From the NCBI RefSeq assembly GCF_000399665.1, contig NZ_KB976986.1, forward strand, positions 1,026,240 through 1,090,239: 64,000 nt of DNA. Reading direction: 5' to 3'. The notes under the pieces were generated by a model, which searched no databases, was not told where the DNA came from, and saw only the letters and a list, made by a program, of their open reading frames with translations. A program made the position numbers and the translations under genes. Origin of the DNA: Acinetobacter calcoaceticus ANC 3811 (lineage in GTDB: Bacteria; Pseudomonadota; Gammaproteobacteria; Pseudomonadales; Moraxellaceae). Shown here piece after piece: positions 28,028-38,798 of the stretch. Within the stretch, counting starts at the first letter, position 1; each line of letters starts with the position of its first letter.

Positions 28028-28250
28028 CCTTAGAAAATAATATTGAATATAGCACTAGCCTTAAAAAGGTTAAATTTAACTTTATATGCTTAAATGAATA
28101 TGCTCTCTTAGAAGTGCCTATGAATATAAGAAATTGCTAAAGTTGAGGCTTGGCAGAATGCATTTATACCGTTTAATATGAATTTTGACATATAAATTGA
28201 ATATAAAAATGCTGTGATGTGCTTATCTTGGATGCGACTTAAAAGCTTAC

Positions 28251-29816
28251 ATGATTAATCAACTCTATCAGCAGTACAGTAGTATGGCATTAAATGCCTG
28301 GGGCTTTACAAATACACCTTCGTATAACGATACATACGACCCTGATGAGAATGATACAGTGACAAATAGCTTTAATTGGTTAAATGATGAACAAGCTACA
28401 GAAAAAACTAAACAAGGATTAACTGCTTTTGTAGCATTAGATGATGCTTTTATCAGTATCGCTTCTCGTATGTATTTGATTAGAAATGCAAAAGAAAAAA
28501 TCGATTTACAATATTATATTTGGACAAATGATTTTGTTGGAAACTTAATGCTGCACGAGTTATTAACGGCGGCAGATCGTGGGGTAAAAGTTCGGTTGCT
28601 CATTGACGATCAAAATGGAGTAAAACTTGATGGTGTTCTAAGAAGCCTTCTACACCATCCTAACTTTGAAATTCGTTTATTTAATCCATACAAATTTAGA
28701 TATGTAAGAATTTTGGACTATATTTTCCGGTTCAAGAAAGTAAACCATCGTATGCATAATAAATTAATTATTGCAGATGGCGTGATTGCTGTAACTGGCG
28801 GTCGTAACATCAGTAGTGAATATTTTGATGCAAGCAGTAAGTTTCAGTTTACAGATCTAGATATCCTATTTTATGGGCATACAGTCCAGCATGCTCAAGA
28901 AGTTTTTAATGATTTCTGGCAAAGTGAGTTAAGCCAAGATGCGACCAATCTGGTCGGGACTTGCGCTGTCCACCACTTGCAATCTTTACGACAGCATTAT
29001 CATGATTTGCTTCATGAAAGTGAAAATCATACTCAAACCGAAGATAAACTTTACGATGCTCAAACTTATTTAAAAGAACTTCTAGAGCATTATCCAATTC
29101 AATGGTCAAAAGCATATTTTGTTGCAGACTCACCGAAAAAGATATTAGGAATAGCCTCTAAAGAAGAGATGCTGTATGGGCAAGTTATGGCCATTATGGG
29201 TGAACCAAAGCAGCACATCGAATTGGCTTCAGCTTATTTTGTTCCTACCCAACAAGGCGCTTATTATTTAAAACAGTTAAAAGTGCAAGGCGTTAAAGTT
29301 AGGGTTTTAACGAACTCTTTTGCTGCAAATGATGTGGCTATTGTGCATGCTTTTTATAGTCAATATCGGGTTGAAATGCTGAAAAGTGGTGTAGAACTAT
29401 TTGAGTTTAAGCCATTTTTAGAACGCAGACGTAGAACATGGTATGAAGTGGTAACTGGGAGTGTGATTCCAGCAAAAGGTAAAAATAAATCGAGCTTACA
29501 TGCCAAATTTTTTGATGTAGACGGTAAAGTGTTTATTGGTTCTTTTAACTTTGATCCACGTTCAACTTACTTAAATACTGAGGTTGGTCTTGTTATTGAA
29601 TCGAGTCAATTACAAGCACAAATTTCGGTCATGCTCGATCAGCATTTACCTCAAGTCGCTTACCAGCTTAAGTTAAACAGTGAAGGTAAAATTATTTGGT
29701 TAGATTATCAGTCAAATGGACAAGTTGTTGAATATGAAAAAGACCCAGATACGAGTCTTTTCCAACGTACAATGATTAAAGCCGTTTCATATTTGCCAGT
29801 TGAATGGATGATGTAA
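28251..29816 (+). CDS. Cardiolipin synthase-like phospholipase D family protein
   Basis: The 521-aa protein has two HKD motifs: H-N-K-L-I-I-A-D-G (about residue 171) and H-A-K-F-F-D-V-D-G (about 416), each followed by a G-G/S-N motif. Such enzymes join phospholipids to make cardiolipin; the closest pattern is the ClsC type. No signal peptide or strong N-terminal membrane helix is present, unlike ClsA. It is a single-gene unit convergent with the 29833 gene. Confidence 0.85.
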   Translation: MINQLYQQYSSMALNAWGFTNTPSYNDTYDPDENDTVTNSFNWLNDEQATEKTKQGLTAFVALDDAFISIASRMYLIRNAKEKIDLQYYIWTNDFVGNLMLHELLTAADRGVKVRLLIDDQNGVKLDGVLRSLLHHPNFEIRLFNPYKFRYVRILDYIFRFKKVNHRMHNKLIIADGVIAVTGGRNISSEYFDASSKFQFTDLDILFYGHTVQHAQEVFNDFWQSELSQDATNLVGTCAVHHLQSLRQHYHDLLHESENHTQTEDKLYDAQTYLKELLEHYPIQWSKAYFVADSPKKILGIASKEEMLYGQVMAIMGEPKQHIELASAYFVPTQQGAYYLKQLKVQGVKVRVLTNSFAANDVAIVHAFYSQYRVEMLKSGVELFEFKPFLERRRRTWYEVVTGSVIPAKGKNKSSLHAKFFDVDGKVFIGSFNFDPRSTYLNTEVGLVIESSQLQAQISVMLDQHLPQVAYQLKLNSEGKIIWLDYQSNGQVVEYEKDPDTSLFQRTMIKAVSYLPVEWMM

Positions 29817-29832
29817 GAGACTTCAACTCTGA

Positions 29833-30420
29833 TTATAAAATCCCAATCTCTTTAAAGAATTTTTGATAAGCCTCAGCTTTTTTCTCTAGCGCCAATGGAT
29901 AAGCTCTAGAAGAAGATGGTAAGCGATATAAATGAATATCCCTTCCTGCAAAGTAAGTCGATGTAGATGTCCCTATAAGTGGTTTTTCAGTGTTCTCGGG
30001 TAAAACTGAAATTAAGGTGTCAGTTGCTTTATCACCAGTGGTCATGATGGTCTGACATAGAGGAATCTGCTGAAGCAAAACAGTGAGATCTGTTGGCGTT
30101 ACGATTTCCAGAAATTTATCTGCGGCATTCCCCTTTAGCCGTTTAATTTGGTAAGCCGTGTCAAAGATTGCAATACCTGTTTCAATTAAGAAATTTCGGA
30201 TACGTTCTTCATTAAAATTTTTTTGGTTCTCACTTAAAAAGTAAGTTTTATCTTGGAAAAAAATTAAACCAAAAATTCGCCACATGTCATTTTGAAAATT
30301 TGGATAGTAAAAATCCATCTTCCATTTATTACGCGGTGGTGGAAAGCTACCTAACATGAGTAAACGCGCATTTTCAGGTAAAAAGGGTTCTAGTGGATGT
30401 GTTTCTATCTCAATTATCAT
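29833..30420 (-). CDS. Uracil-DNA-glycosylase superfamily protein
   Basis: The 195-aa protein carries the superfamily's motif-1 region (L-M-L-G-S-F-P-P-P-R followed by F-Y-Y-P-N-F-Q-N-D-M-W) and a motif-2-like loop (L-P-S-S-S-R-A). That arrangement is typical of the family annotated simply as uracil-DNA glycosylase family protein. It probably removes damaged or deaminated bases, but the specificity is unknown. It has no operon partner. Confidence 0.75.
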   Translation of the reverse strand: MIIEIETHPLEPFLPENARLLMLGSFPPPRNKWKMDFYYPNFQNDMWRIFGLIFFQDKTYFLSENQKNFNEERIRNFLIETGIAIFDTAYQIKRLKGNAADKFLEIVTPTDLTVLLQQIPLCQTIMTTGDKATDTLISVLPENTEKPLIGTSTSTYFAGRDIHLYRLPSSSRAYPLALEKKAEAYQKFFKEIGIL

Positions 30421-30620
30421 AAAAAATCAGTGTTTACTTAAAAACTTTATACATAAATTAACCTATTTTTTAGTTAATCACGAGTCATGAAATGCAATTC
30501 TCTTAATTAAAGCGTTAATGGAAGAAAACCAGCTCTGGGTAAAAGACATTGAGGCAATACCTCTGTAGGAATCACCTCAATCATTTATAACCTGTAAGTG
30601 AGCTAATGAACTCAAACTTA

Positions 30621-30857
30621 TTAAGAGTTCAAAACTTTGAAGACCTTACCTGTTCTTGGGTGAGCAAAACTGTTATCTGGATCTAAATTAATGACTTTAT
30701 CCGAAATCACAATTTTAGAAAGTGGTAACCAGCTTTGCTCTTGTTCAGCTTGGACAAAGTTTTTTTCATAAATATTTTCATAAATTTGTTCAACTACAAT
30801 TTCCATACCACACATACTTTTGGCATTTACTTCTTTTAAAATATGGCGCTTTGACAT
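30621..30857 (-). CDS. Small hypothetical protein
   Basis: I start this 78-aa protein at ATG 30857, which follows a good AGGAGAC site; the frame extends to 30905 without a better start. The product M-S-K-R-H-I-L-K-E-V has mixed charge, contains one Cys and is predicted soluble. No family is recognised. Confidence 0.55.
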   Translation of the reverse strand: MSKRHILKEVNAKSMCGMEIVVEQIYENIYEKNFVQAEQEQSWLPLSKIVISDKVINLDPDNSFAHPRTGKVFKVLNS

Positions 30858-31056
30858 TCTAGTCTCCTTTTTTATTATCCGCATCGCTAATAATAAAGAT
30901 TCCACTGATACAATATGTAAATTTTAATAATGAAAGTGTTTTTTTTGTTTTAATCATACTTTTGTAATAATTAAATGAATAGTTGAGTAATTATTTAATT
31001 TAAATATTATCTTTAAGTTAATCTATTCAAAATAATAATGAGTTTTAATAAAAATT

Positions 31057-31081
31057 AAAGGGTTCATTATCTGAACCCTTT
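31057..31081. terminator. Bidirectional intrinsic terminator
   Basis: AAAGGGTTCA pairs with TGAACCCTTT around TTATC. It closes the 58-aa gene at 31093-31269 on the minus strand. Confidence 0.8.
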
Positions 31082-31092
31082 TTTATTTAATT

Positions 31093-31269
31093 TTAAACTT
31101 GTACAGCGTTATCAAGTGAGCCATCATCTTGATTTTGGGCTCTGTCTTTACTAGTCACTGAGTCACTATCGCTATCTGTGTTAAAACTCTTACTGTTCTT
31201 TTGCTTCTTCTTGTACACACACATTCCAATCGCAATACCTGTTCCTATCACTAAAATTGACTTTAACAT
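31093..31269 (-). CDS. 58-aa single-pass membrane microprotein
   Basis: A short frame reads M-L-K-S-I-L-V-I-G-T-G-I-A-I-G-M-C-V-Y, one membrane helix, then a K-K-K-Q-K stop-transfer cluster and a Ser/Asp-rich acidic tail. A GAGGTG ribosome site lies 7 nt before the ATG, and a terminator follows 12 bp after the stop. These signals together support a real gene despite its size. The tail should face the cytoplasm by the positive-inside rule. Function unknown. Confidence 0.65.
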   Translation of the reverse strand: MLKSILVIGTGIAIGMCVYKKKQKNSKSFNTDSDSDSVTSKDRAQNQDDGSLDNAVQV

Positions 31270-31434
31270 TTTGCACCTCTTCGATTGACGGAGTTAACTT
31301 TTTAGAAATCAGCTTAAATTAATAGCACATAATTTGTTATTTAACGGCTTTCATTTGCTCCGCTTTTGTAAGGTATTTAATTTTTATGTTAATTGAATAG
31401 TGTAATAGTTAAAAAATAAATTTTGATACAAAGC

Positions 31435-31468
31435 AAAAAGCCTATTCCATATTTTGAATAGGCTTTTT
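31435..31468. terminator. Perfect 13-bp hairpin, bidirectional terminator type
   Basis: AAAAAGCCTATTC (31435-31447) pairs exactly with GAATAGGCTTTTT (31456-31468). T-runs are present on both strands, but no gene ends within 150 bp. Confidence 0.75.
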
Positions 31469-31644
31469 ACTGTATTTCAGGATTAAGCAGTATTATGAAT
31501 TGCTTTTAAGCAATCTTATTATCTTTAATACACTACAAATGTATTTAATGCTGAAGTTTTAGTCAAGATGGAGTTGAGTGGTTATACCAATAATTAGTGA
31601 TTCTTGTGACGGATATCACATTTATTTGTTTGAGATAAGAAAAA

Positions 31645-31675
31645 ACCCATTTCTACTTCTCATGAAGAAATGGGT
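31645..31675 (-). terminator. Probable pqq operon terminator
   Basis: ACCCATTTCT pairs with AGAAATGGGT; on the minus strand it is followed by TTTTTCT. It lies about 170 bp past the dipeptidase stop. Confidence 0.7.
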
Positions 31676-31846
31676 AATGTGAAAACCACAAAAGACCTGA
31701 AATACCAAATGTTATTACATTCAGTAAGGTTGAGTGTAGTGAATATACCGAATGGTTGACAATTAAACTATTTGTGTTTTTTTTAGTCATTTCGGCCAAT
31801 AAAAAAACAGTTATGATTCTGTAGATTAACTCTGTTTAGTCATTCA

Positions 31847-32905
31847 TTATTGACCAAAAATTCTATTAAGCACCCTCACCCAATTATTCATACATATATT
31901 TTCAATCAAGGTATGAGAGTAACCACGCTGTTGCATACGCTCAATTAAGCGATGTAGGCCCGTTACATCTTCAAGCTCAGTGCCAATGAGGGCGCCGTCA
32001 AAGTCGGAACCAAAACCGACATGTTCCTCGCCCAAATGATCCATTAAATATTCTAAATGTTCTAAAATTACATCGATGGGCGTATCTGCATTGCGTTGTC
32101 CATCAGATCGTATAAACGCGACATCGAAATTTACTCCCACCATACCTTTACTTTCCCGTATTGCTTTGAGCTGCGAGTCAGTTAAGTTGCGTGCTTGAGC
32201 ACATAAAGCGTGCGCATTTGAGTGCGTTGCTACAATAGGCTGCTGCAATATATCTACTGTATTCCAAAAAGCTTGTTCATTCATGTGTGAAACATCAATT
32301 ACCATCTTTTTATCGGCACAGCGTTTTATAAAGTTTTTGCCATCACTGGTAAGACCTGCTCCGGTGTCGGGTGAATGAGGAAACTTGGCATTTAAACCAT
32401 GTCCAAAACGACTCGGTCTATTCCAGAGTGGGCCAATACTACGCAGGCCTCTTTCATAAAATACATCGAGTAAATCTGAGTTGTGTTGTAAAGCTTCAGC
32501 ACCTTCCATATGCAACACAATTGCTAACTTTTGCTCTGCTCGGCAATCCTGAATATTTTGAACCGATGTGCAAATTTTAATATTTTTAGAATGCTGAGCG
32601 AGTTGATGTGCTAAATCGAGTTGTTCCAAGCAAATTTGTTCAATTTGCTGTTGGGTAAAATCAGAAGCATTTTGATCAAATAGCTTATTAGGATGATGCT
32701 GTTGCACATAGCTGTATGGAGGTAAAAAAATCGCAAACATTCCTCCCATAAAACCAGCTTCTTGACAGCGTTTTAGATCAAGATGACCAGCTAAGCGTTC
32801 ATGAATAAAACCATGTACAGGATCTGGATGGTCACTTAGCCATAAGCGTGTTAAAGCATCATTATGCCCATCAAAGACTTGAATATGGCTAGGCTTCATG
32901 AGCAT
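31847..32905 (-). CDS. Membrane-dipeptidase-like M19 peptidase, last gene of the pqq operon
   Basis: The 352-aa protein belongs to the renal dipeptidase (M19) family of zinc amidohydrolase-fold enzymes. Visible metal ligands include D-G-H-N-D near the N-terminus, M-E-G-A-E, V-D-V-S-H and A-T-H-S-N-A. It follows pqqE by 12 bp. PQQ synthesis needs the PqqA peptide trimmed to release the cross-linked Glu-Tyr. This gene, which takes the place of the pqqF/pqqG proteases, is a candidate for a late trimming step. That role is inferred only from position. Confidence 0.85.
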   Translation of the reverse strand: MLMKPSHIQVFDGHNDALTRLWLSDHPDPVHGFIHERLAGHLDLKRCQEAGFMGGMFAIFLPPYSYVQQHHPNKLFDQNASDFTQQQIEQICLEQLDLAHQLAQHSKNIKICTSVQNIQDCRAEQKLAIVLHMEGAEALQHNSDLLDVFYERGLRSIGPLWNRPSRFGHGLNAKFPHSPDTGAGLTSDGKNFIKRCADKKMVIDVSHMNEQAFWNTVDILQQPIVATHSNAHALCAQARNLTDSQLKAIRESKGMVGVNFDVAFIRSDGQRNADTPIDVILEHLEYLMDHLGEEHVGFGSDFDGALIGTELEDVTGLHRLIERMQQRGYSHTLIENICMNNWVRVLNRIFGQ

Positions 32906-32917
32906 TCCTATTACTTG

Positions 32918-34349
<1,432 letters not shown>

Positions 34350-34353
<4 letters not shown>

Positions 34354-35108
34354 TTAAATAGTCCTTTGTGCCAAGCTCGTTTGCTTGTCACAGTGTGATA
34401 TGGTGCTTCATTGTGAACATGTGCAAGTGTTAAAGCATCTAAAATGCTCCATAAAATATCCAGTTTAAACTGTAATATTTCAAGCATTCGTTCTTGTTGT
34501 TCATGAGTCGTAAATGAATCAAGCGTAATCGTTAAACCATGTTCAACATCACGGCGTGCCTGACTTAAACGAGAACGGAAATACTCATAGCCTTTATCAT
34601 CAATCCATGGGTAATGCTGCGGCCATGAATCAAGTCGTGATTGATGAATTTGTGGAGCAAAAAGTTCAGTTAAAGAACTGCTTGCTGCTTCACGCCACGA
34701 AGCACGGCGTGCAAAGTTCACATAGGCATCTACTGCAAAGCGAACACCTGGTAATACTAGTTCTTCAGAAATAACTTGTTCACGACTTAAGCCTACAGCT
34801 TCGGCTAAGCGCAACCATGCTTCTCGGCCACCGCCATCTGGATATTCACCATCTTGATCGATCATGCGTTGAATCCATTCTTGACGGACTCGCTGGTCGG
34901 GGCAATTTGCCATAATGGCCGCATCTTTAAGCGGAATATTAATTTGATAGTAATATCGGTTTGCAACCCAAGCCTGAATTTGTTGCTGGGTGGCTTTACC
35001 TTCATACATCATCACGTGAAATGGATGATAGATATGATAATACTGGCCTTTATCGATAATGGCTTGTTTGAATTGTTCAGTCGTTAAAGCTTCAGGTGTT
35101 TGAGTCAT
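34350..35108 (-). CDS. pqqC: PqqC pyrroloquinoline-quinone synthase
   Basis: The 252-aa oxygen-dependent oxidase catalyses the final ring closure and eight-electron oxidation to PQQ, without metal or cofactor. Characteristic segments are [26 protein letters not shown] and [11 protein letters not shown]. The length is standard. Confidence 0.96.
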
Positions 35109-35116
35109 GTTTCACC

Positions 35117-36028
35117 TTAGAGTTCAATCTGCATGCCGTCATAGGCAACCTCTACACCATTTGCTTTAAGCTCAGCAAACTGGCTAGAGTTTTCATTTAA
35201 AATTGGATTGGTATTGTTAATATGAATCAGCACTTTTTTAGGTGTACTCAGCTGATTTAAATAAGACAGTGAACCACCTTCACCACTAATATATAAATGC
35301 CCCATTTCACGGCCAGTTTTAGTTCCAACCCCTGTTTGTTGCATTTCATCGTCTGTCCAAAGCGTACCATCAATCATGACGCAGTCTGAACTCTGCATAA
35401 TCTGCATGATTTGATCGTCAATTTTTCCAAGACCCGGTGCATAGAATAACTGCTTTTGTGTCTTATGATCTTTGATAATTAAAGCAATATTGTCGCCGTC
35501 ATGTGGGTCATGTCGATGTGGTGAATATGGTGGTGCAGCACTTTTAATAATTAAAGGCAAAAATTCTAAATTTTCGAAACCATCAATTTTAAAGGCTTGT
35601 TTAGGATTAATTTCATTGTATTGAAGACCACCATTCCAGTGTTTAAGCATATTAAATACTGGAAAGCCGCTCGTTAAATCTTGGTGGACCATTTCTGTAC
35701 ACCATACATTCATTGGACAACCTTCACGTAAGGTTAAAAGCCCAGTCGTATGGTCTAACTGACTGTCCATTAAAATAACGCTTGTTATTCCGGTATCACG
35801 CAATTTACGCGCGGGTTGTGCTGCTTTAAATTCGAAAAGTTGCTGGCGGATATCAGGTGATGCGTTTAATAAAACCCAGTCTGTTCCATTTTCAGAAACA
35901 GCAATTGATGATTGAGTACGAGCTTTGGCTTGGATTGAACCTGTGCGTACACCATGACAATTCGGGCAATTACAATTCCACTGCGGGAATCCGCCTCCGG
36001 CAGCTGAACCTAAAACATAAATATACAT
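35117..36028 (-). CDS. pqqB: PqqB metallo-beta-lactamase-fold protein
   Basis: This 303-aa protein probably hydroxylates the Glu-Tyr intermediate in PQQ synthesis. It has the family start [18 protein letters not shown] and a structural zinc cysteine set (N-C-N-C-P-N-C). A modified metal motif, D-S-Q-L-D-H-T, replaces HxHxDH, as is usual for PqqB. It lies between pqqA and pqqC. Confidence 0.95.
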   Translation of the reverse strand: MYIYVLGSAAGGGFPQWNCNCPNCHGVRTGSIQAKARTQSSIAVSENGTDWVLLNASPDIRQQLFEFKAAQPARKLRDTGITSVILMDSQLDHTTGLLTLREGCPMNVWCTEMVHQDLTSGFPVFNMLKHWNGGLQYNEINPKQAFKIDGFENLEFLPLIIKSAAPPYSPHRHDPHDGDNIALIIKDHKTQKQLFYAPGLGKIDDQIMQIMQSSDCVMIDGTLWTDDEMQQTGVGTKTGREMGHLYISGEGGSLSYLNQLSTPKKVLIHINNTNPILNENSSQFAELKANGVEVAYDGMQIEL

Positions 36029-36104
36029 AAAATTAATATCTTATTAGAAAGAGATAAGCCCTAGAACAAGACTAGGGCTTATGACATATTTGGATGAAAC
36101 TGAA

Positions 36105-36179
36105 TTAACGTGCTTCGAAGTACATAGTAACTTCAAAACCAATGCGTAAATCAGTAAAAGCTGGTTTAGTCCATTGCAT
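36105..36179 (-). CDS. pqqA: PqqA precursor peptide
   Basis: The 24-residue peptide starts M-Q-W-T-K-P-A-F and has Glu16 and Tyr20 with the spacing E-V-T-M-Y, the two residues fused into PQQ. A CCGGAGA ribosome site precedes it. About 76 bp separate its stop from the pqqB start, room for the attenuation usually seen after pqqA. The gene is short and easily missed. Confidence 0.96.
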   Translation of the reverse strand: MQWTKPAFTDLRIGFEVTMYFEAR

Positions 36180-36427
36180 AAATTATCTCCGGTTCATATT
36201 AATCTCGTGAAATGAATCACTTGATTAAATCTTATAAGGTCATTAAAAATTTATTCTAAATAAAAAATTTGGGTTTGTAGACCACCCCTAGCCAAGATAT
36301 TGTTCGATAATTGTGTTTTTTGTCCAAATTTTAATATTTCGAACATATTTGCTCATTGAAGTTTTCATCAAACATTCATACTAAAAGCGTATTTTTTATC
36401 CGTCTTAATTGATCAAATGATAAAAAA
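36180..36427. promoter_or_regulatory. Divergent promoter region of pqqA and the 5'-nucleotidase gene
   Basis: The 248-bp AT-rich spacer separates divergent genes. No clear operator repeat was recognised, though TTGATCAAATGATAAAA near the right end resembles a promoter element. Confidence 0.4.
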
Positions 36428-38206
36428 ATGAAAAATTTAACAACACTTTTTAAAGTAACAACACTTTCTCTGGCAGTAACGTTATTGGCTGGATGTAATG
36501 ACGATGATAATGACACCGCACCACCTGCTCAAAGAAGCAATCAAACCGTAAATATTTTAGCTTTTAATGACTTTCACGGAAATCTTGAGCCACCTAAGCG
36601 TTACGTCGAAGCACCAAATCCAAATGATGCTGCTCAATCTGTTCGTATTCCTGTGGGTGGAGTGAGTTACTTTGCCGATGCGATTAAAAAACTTAAAGCA
36701 GAAAATCCAAATAATGCTGTGGTTTCGGCGGGTGATTTAATTAGCGCCTCTCCGCTCACTTCTTCTTTATTTTTAGATGAACCGACCATTGAAGTCATGA
36801 ATGATATTCAAATTGACTTTAATGCTGTGGGTAACCATGAATTTGACCGTGGTACAGATGAATTACGCCGTTTAAAGAACGGTGGATGTCAGCAATACAC
36901 AAGTACGGCGCCTTGCCAAATTAATAAAAACTTTAGTGGTGCAAAATTTGATTTCCTTGCTGCTAACGTAGCAATGAAGAATGATGCGAGCAAAACGATC
37001 TTTCCTGCATATAAAGTCAAAACTTATGGTGGAATTCCAGTTGCATTTATTGGTTTAACCCTTAAAGCAACGCCAAGTATTGTTTCTGCTGCCGGCATTA
37101 AAGACGTTGAGTTTCGTGATGAAGCCGATACGGTAAATGCATTGATTCCTGAGTTACAAAAACAAGGAATTGAAGCAATTGTAGTGGTGGTACATGAAGG
37201 CGCAGCGCCAAGTACGAAGTTTAATGAAAAAACATGTGATGGCTTAAGCGGCCCGATTTTAGGAATTTTGGATAAGCTTAATCCAGCAGTTGATATTGTT
37301 GTTTCAGGCCACACACACCAATCTTATATTTGTGACTATGCAACCAAAAATCCGGCAAAACCGTTCTTACTTACCTCAGCTGGACAATATGGCACGCTCA
37401 TTACCGACATCAAGGTTGAGCTAGATGGTAAAACTGGTGATGTGATTAAGAAGGACGCTAAACAAGTTCCTATACAAAGTGAGGCCTATACGTCTGGTAC
37501 AACCACTGTAAGCCTTACCGATCTCTATCAAAAATTTAGTAAAACCCCAAGCATTGAAGCCATTTTAGATAAATATCGCCAAGCTGTGACCACCATTTCA
37601 AGCCGTGTGGTCGGAACTGCAACAGCAGTAGTAAATCGTACTCAAGTCGAAAGTGGTGAAAGTCCGCTCGGTATTATGATTGCAGATGCTCAGCAAGCAG
37701 CTGCGTTAAAAGCAAGTAATCAAGGCTCTGACTTTACCTTAATGAACCCAGGTGGTGTCCGTGCCGATCTACTCATTAACAGTAGTAATCAGATTACCTT
37801 TGGTGATGTTTTTGCGGTGCAACCTTTTGGTAACTCTATTGTGACTTTGAGCTTAACTGGCAAACAAATTAGAGATGTAATTGAACAGCAATGGTCTGGT
37901 GCAAATGCAAACTCACCTAGAATTTTACAGCCGTCTAAAGAATTAACTTATCAATATGCGGCAAATGCATCTGTTTCACCACGAGCAAGTAACATCATGG
38001 TCTCTGGTTCACCATTGGTTGACAGTAAAATATACCGCGTGACGGTAAATAGCTTCTTGGCAGATGGTGGTGACAACTTTACGGTATTAAAAGAAGGTCA
38101 AAACCGTGTAGGTGGTGGTCAGGATATTGATGCCCTTGAAAGCTATGTAGCTAAGAATTCACCTTTAATTATTCCAGCGACTACTCGAATTAAAGTTATC
38201 AAATAG
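36428..38206 (+). CDS. 5'-nucleotidase / 2',3'-cyclic phosphodiesterase-like lipoprotein
   Basis: The 592-aa protein has a lipobox (L-L-A-G-C, Cys23). A calcineurin-like metallophosphatase domain follows, with N-D-F-H-G-N, A-G-D-L-I-S-A, G-N-H-E-F-D, V-V-V-H-E-G and S-G-H-T-H motifs. The 5'-nucleotidase C-terminal domain (E-S-P-L-G-I-M-I-A-D-A, N-P-G-G-V-R-A-D, N-S-F-L-A-D-G-G-D-N-F) completes it. It probably salvages nucleotides in the periplasm. A terminator follows directly. Confidence 0.92.
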   Translation: MKNLTTLFKVTTLSLAVTLLAGCNDDDNDTAPPAQRSNQTVNILAFNDFHGNLEPPKRYVEAPNPNDAAQSVRIPVGGVSYFADAIKKLKAENPNNAVVSAGDLISASPLTSSLFLDEPTIEVMNDIQIDFNAVGNHEFDRGTDELRRLKNGGCQQYTSTAPCQINKNFSGAKFDFLAANVAMKNDASKTIFPAYKVKTYGGIPVAFIGLTLKATPSIVSAAGIKDVEFRDEADTVNALIPELQKQGIEAIVVVVHEGAAPSTKFNEKTCDGLSGPILGILDKLNPAVDIVVSGHTHQSYICDYATKNPAKPFLLTSAGQYGTLITDIKVELDGKTGDVIKKDAKQVPIQSEAYTSGTTTVSLTDLYQKFSKTPSIEAILDKYRQAVTTISSRVVGTATAVVNRTQVESGESPLGIMIADAQQAAALKASNQGSDFTLMNPGGVRADLLINSSNQITFGDVFAVQPFGNSIVTLSLTGKQIRDVIEQQWSGANANSPRILQPSKELTYQYAANASVSPRASNIMVSGSPLVDSKIYRVTVNSFLADGGDNFTVLKEGQNRVGGGQDIDALESYVAKNSPLIIPATTRIKVIK

Positions 38207-38220
38207 CAAATTTAATAAAA

Positions 38221-38246
38221 AAGGACAGTTTAGGCTGTCCTTTTTT
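38221..38246 (+). terminator. Intrinsic terminator after the nucleotidase gene
   Basis: AAGGACAG pairs with CTGTCCTT around TTTAGG, followed by T6; flanking A-run gives weak activity on the other strand. Confidence 0.88.
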
Positions 38247-38259
38247 CTATTTAAACTTT

Positions 38260-38661
38260 TTATTCTGTATAGAGATTAAGTTCAATACTGCTAATGTCTG
38301 ATCCAGTATTGGCAAAAATAATGTCCATGACTTCATGAAGTAATTCCTTAACTTTCTCATGTTCAAAGCTAGAGGCTTCCGAAGTTTTAAGACAAATTAG
38401 ATTACAGCTCATTTTATCTTTTCTGATCTTATAAATACTTTTACTTTTTCCTAAGAAAACCCTTTTGATGAGCTTACGATTTTCAAATTCAGATAAGATT
38501 CGATAAATTGTTCCAAGCGTAATTTTATGTTCATTTTTAATTTGCGCATAAATACTCACAGCGCTTAAGCCTTGTGGATTTTGATTTAAAATTTCGAAAA
38601 CCTGTATTCTTGATTTTTTTATGGGTAGTCCATTTAATAATGATTTTGAAGTTGCCGTCAT
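38260..38661 (-). CDS. Fur-superfamily protein lacking the usual metal sites
   Basis: The 133-aa protein has the Fur winged-helix domain (R-I-Q-V-F-E-I-L, A-V-S-I-Y-A-Q-I, L-G-T-I-Y-R-I-L-S-E-F-E). The place where Fur proteins carry HHDH reads K-D-K-M (residues 81-84). The following C-x-x-C of structural zinc is reduced to C-L-K-T (Cys90 only). The dimerisation part is short. It probably binds DNA independently of metal or has a different ligand. It sits between the nucleotidase and the TonB receptor at the edge of the siderophore island. A role in that regulon is inferred. Confidence 0.75.
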   Translation of the reverse strand: MTATSKSLLNGLPIKKSRIQVFEILNQNPQGLSAVSIYAQIKNEHKITLGTIYRILSEFENRKLIKRVFLGKSKSIYKIRKDKMSCNLICLKTSEASSFEHEKVKELLHEVMDIIFANTGSDISSIELNLYTE

Positions 38662-38752
38662 GATTAATTAGCCTTAATGTTGAAAGTATAGAAATTCTTA
38701 AAATTATTTTGTCTATACTGGTTTGAAAATTATGGATATTTGTTTAATAAAA

Positions 38753-38786
38753 CACAAAGCCTATTCCCCTACGAATAGGCTTTGTG
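38753..38786 (-). terminator. Intrinsic terminator of the TonB receptor gene
   Basis: CACAAAGCCTATTC and GAATAGGCTTTGTG form a perfect 14-bp stem; on the minus strand TTTTATT follows. Confidence 0.88.
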
Positions 38787-38798
38787 CTTAGTTTTAAC

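Larger units (their letters stand above)
31270..31846. other. 577-bp spacer with two terminator-like hairpins
   Basis: No protein-coding frame is credible. Perfect hairpins sit at 31435-31468 and 31645-31675. The second is a minus-strand terminator and could end the pqq operon. The segment between them may encode a small RNA. Confidence 0.55.
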
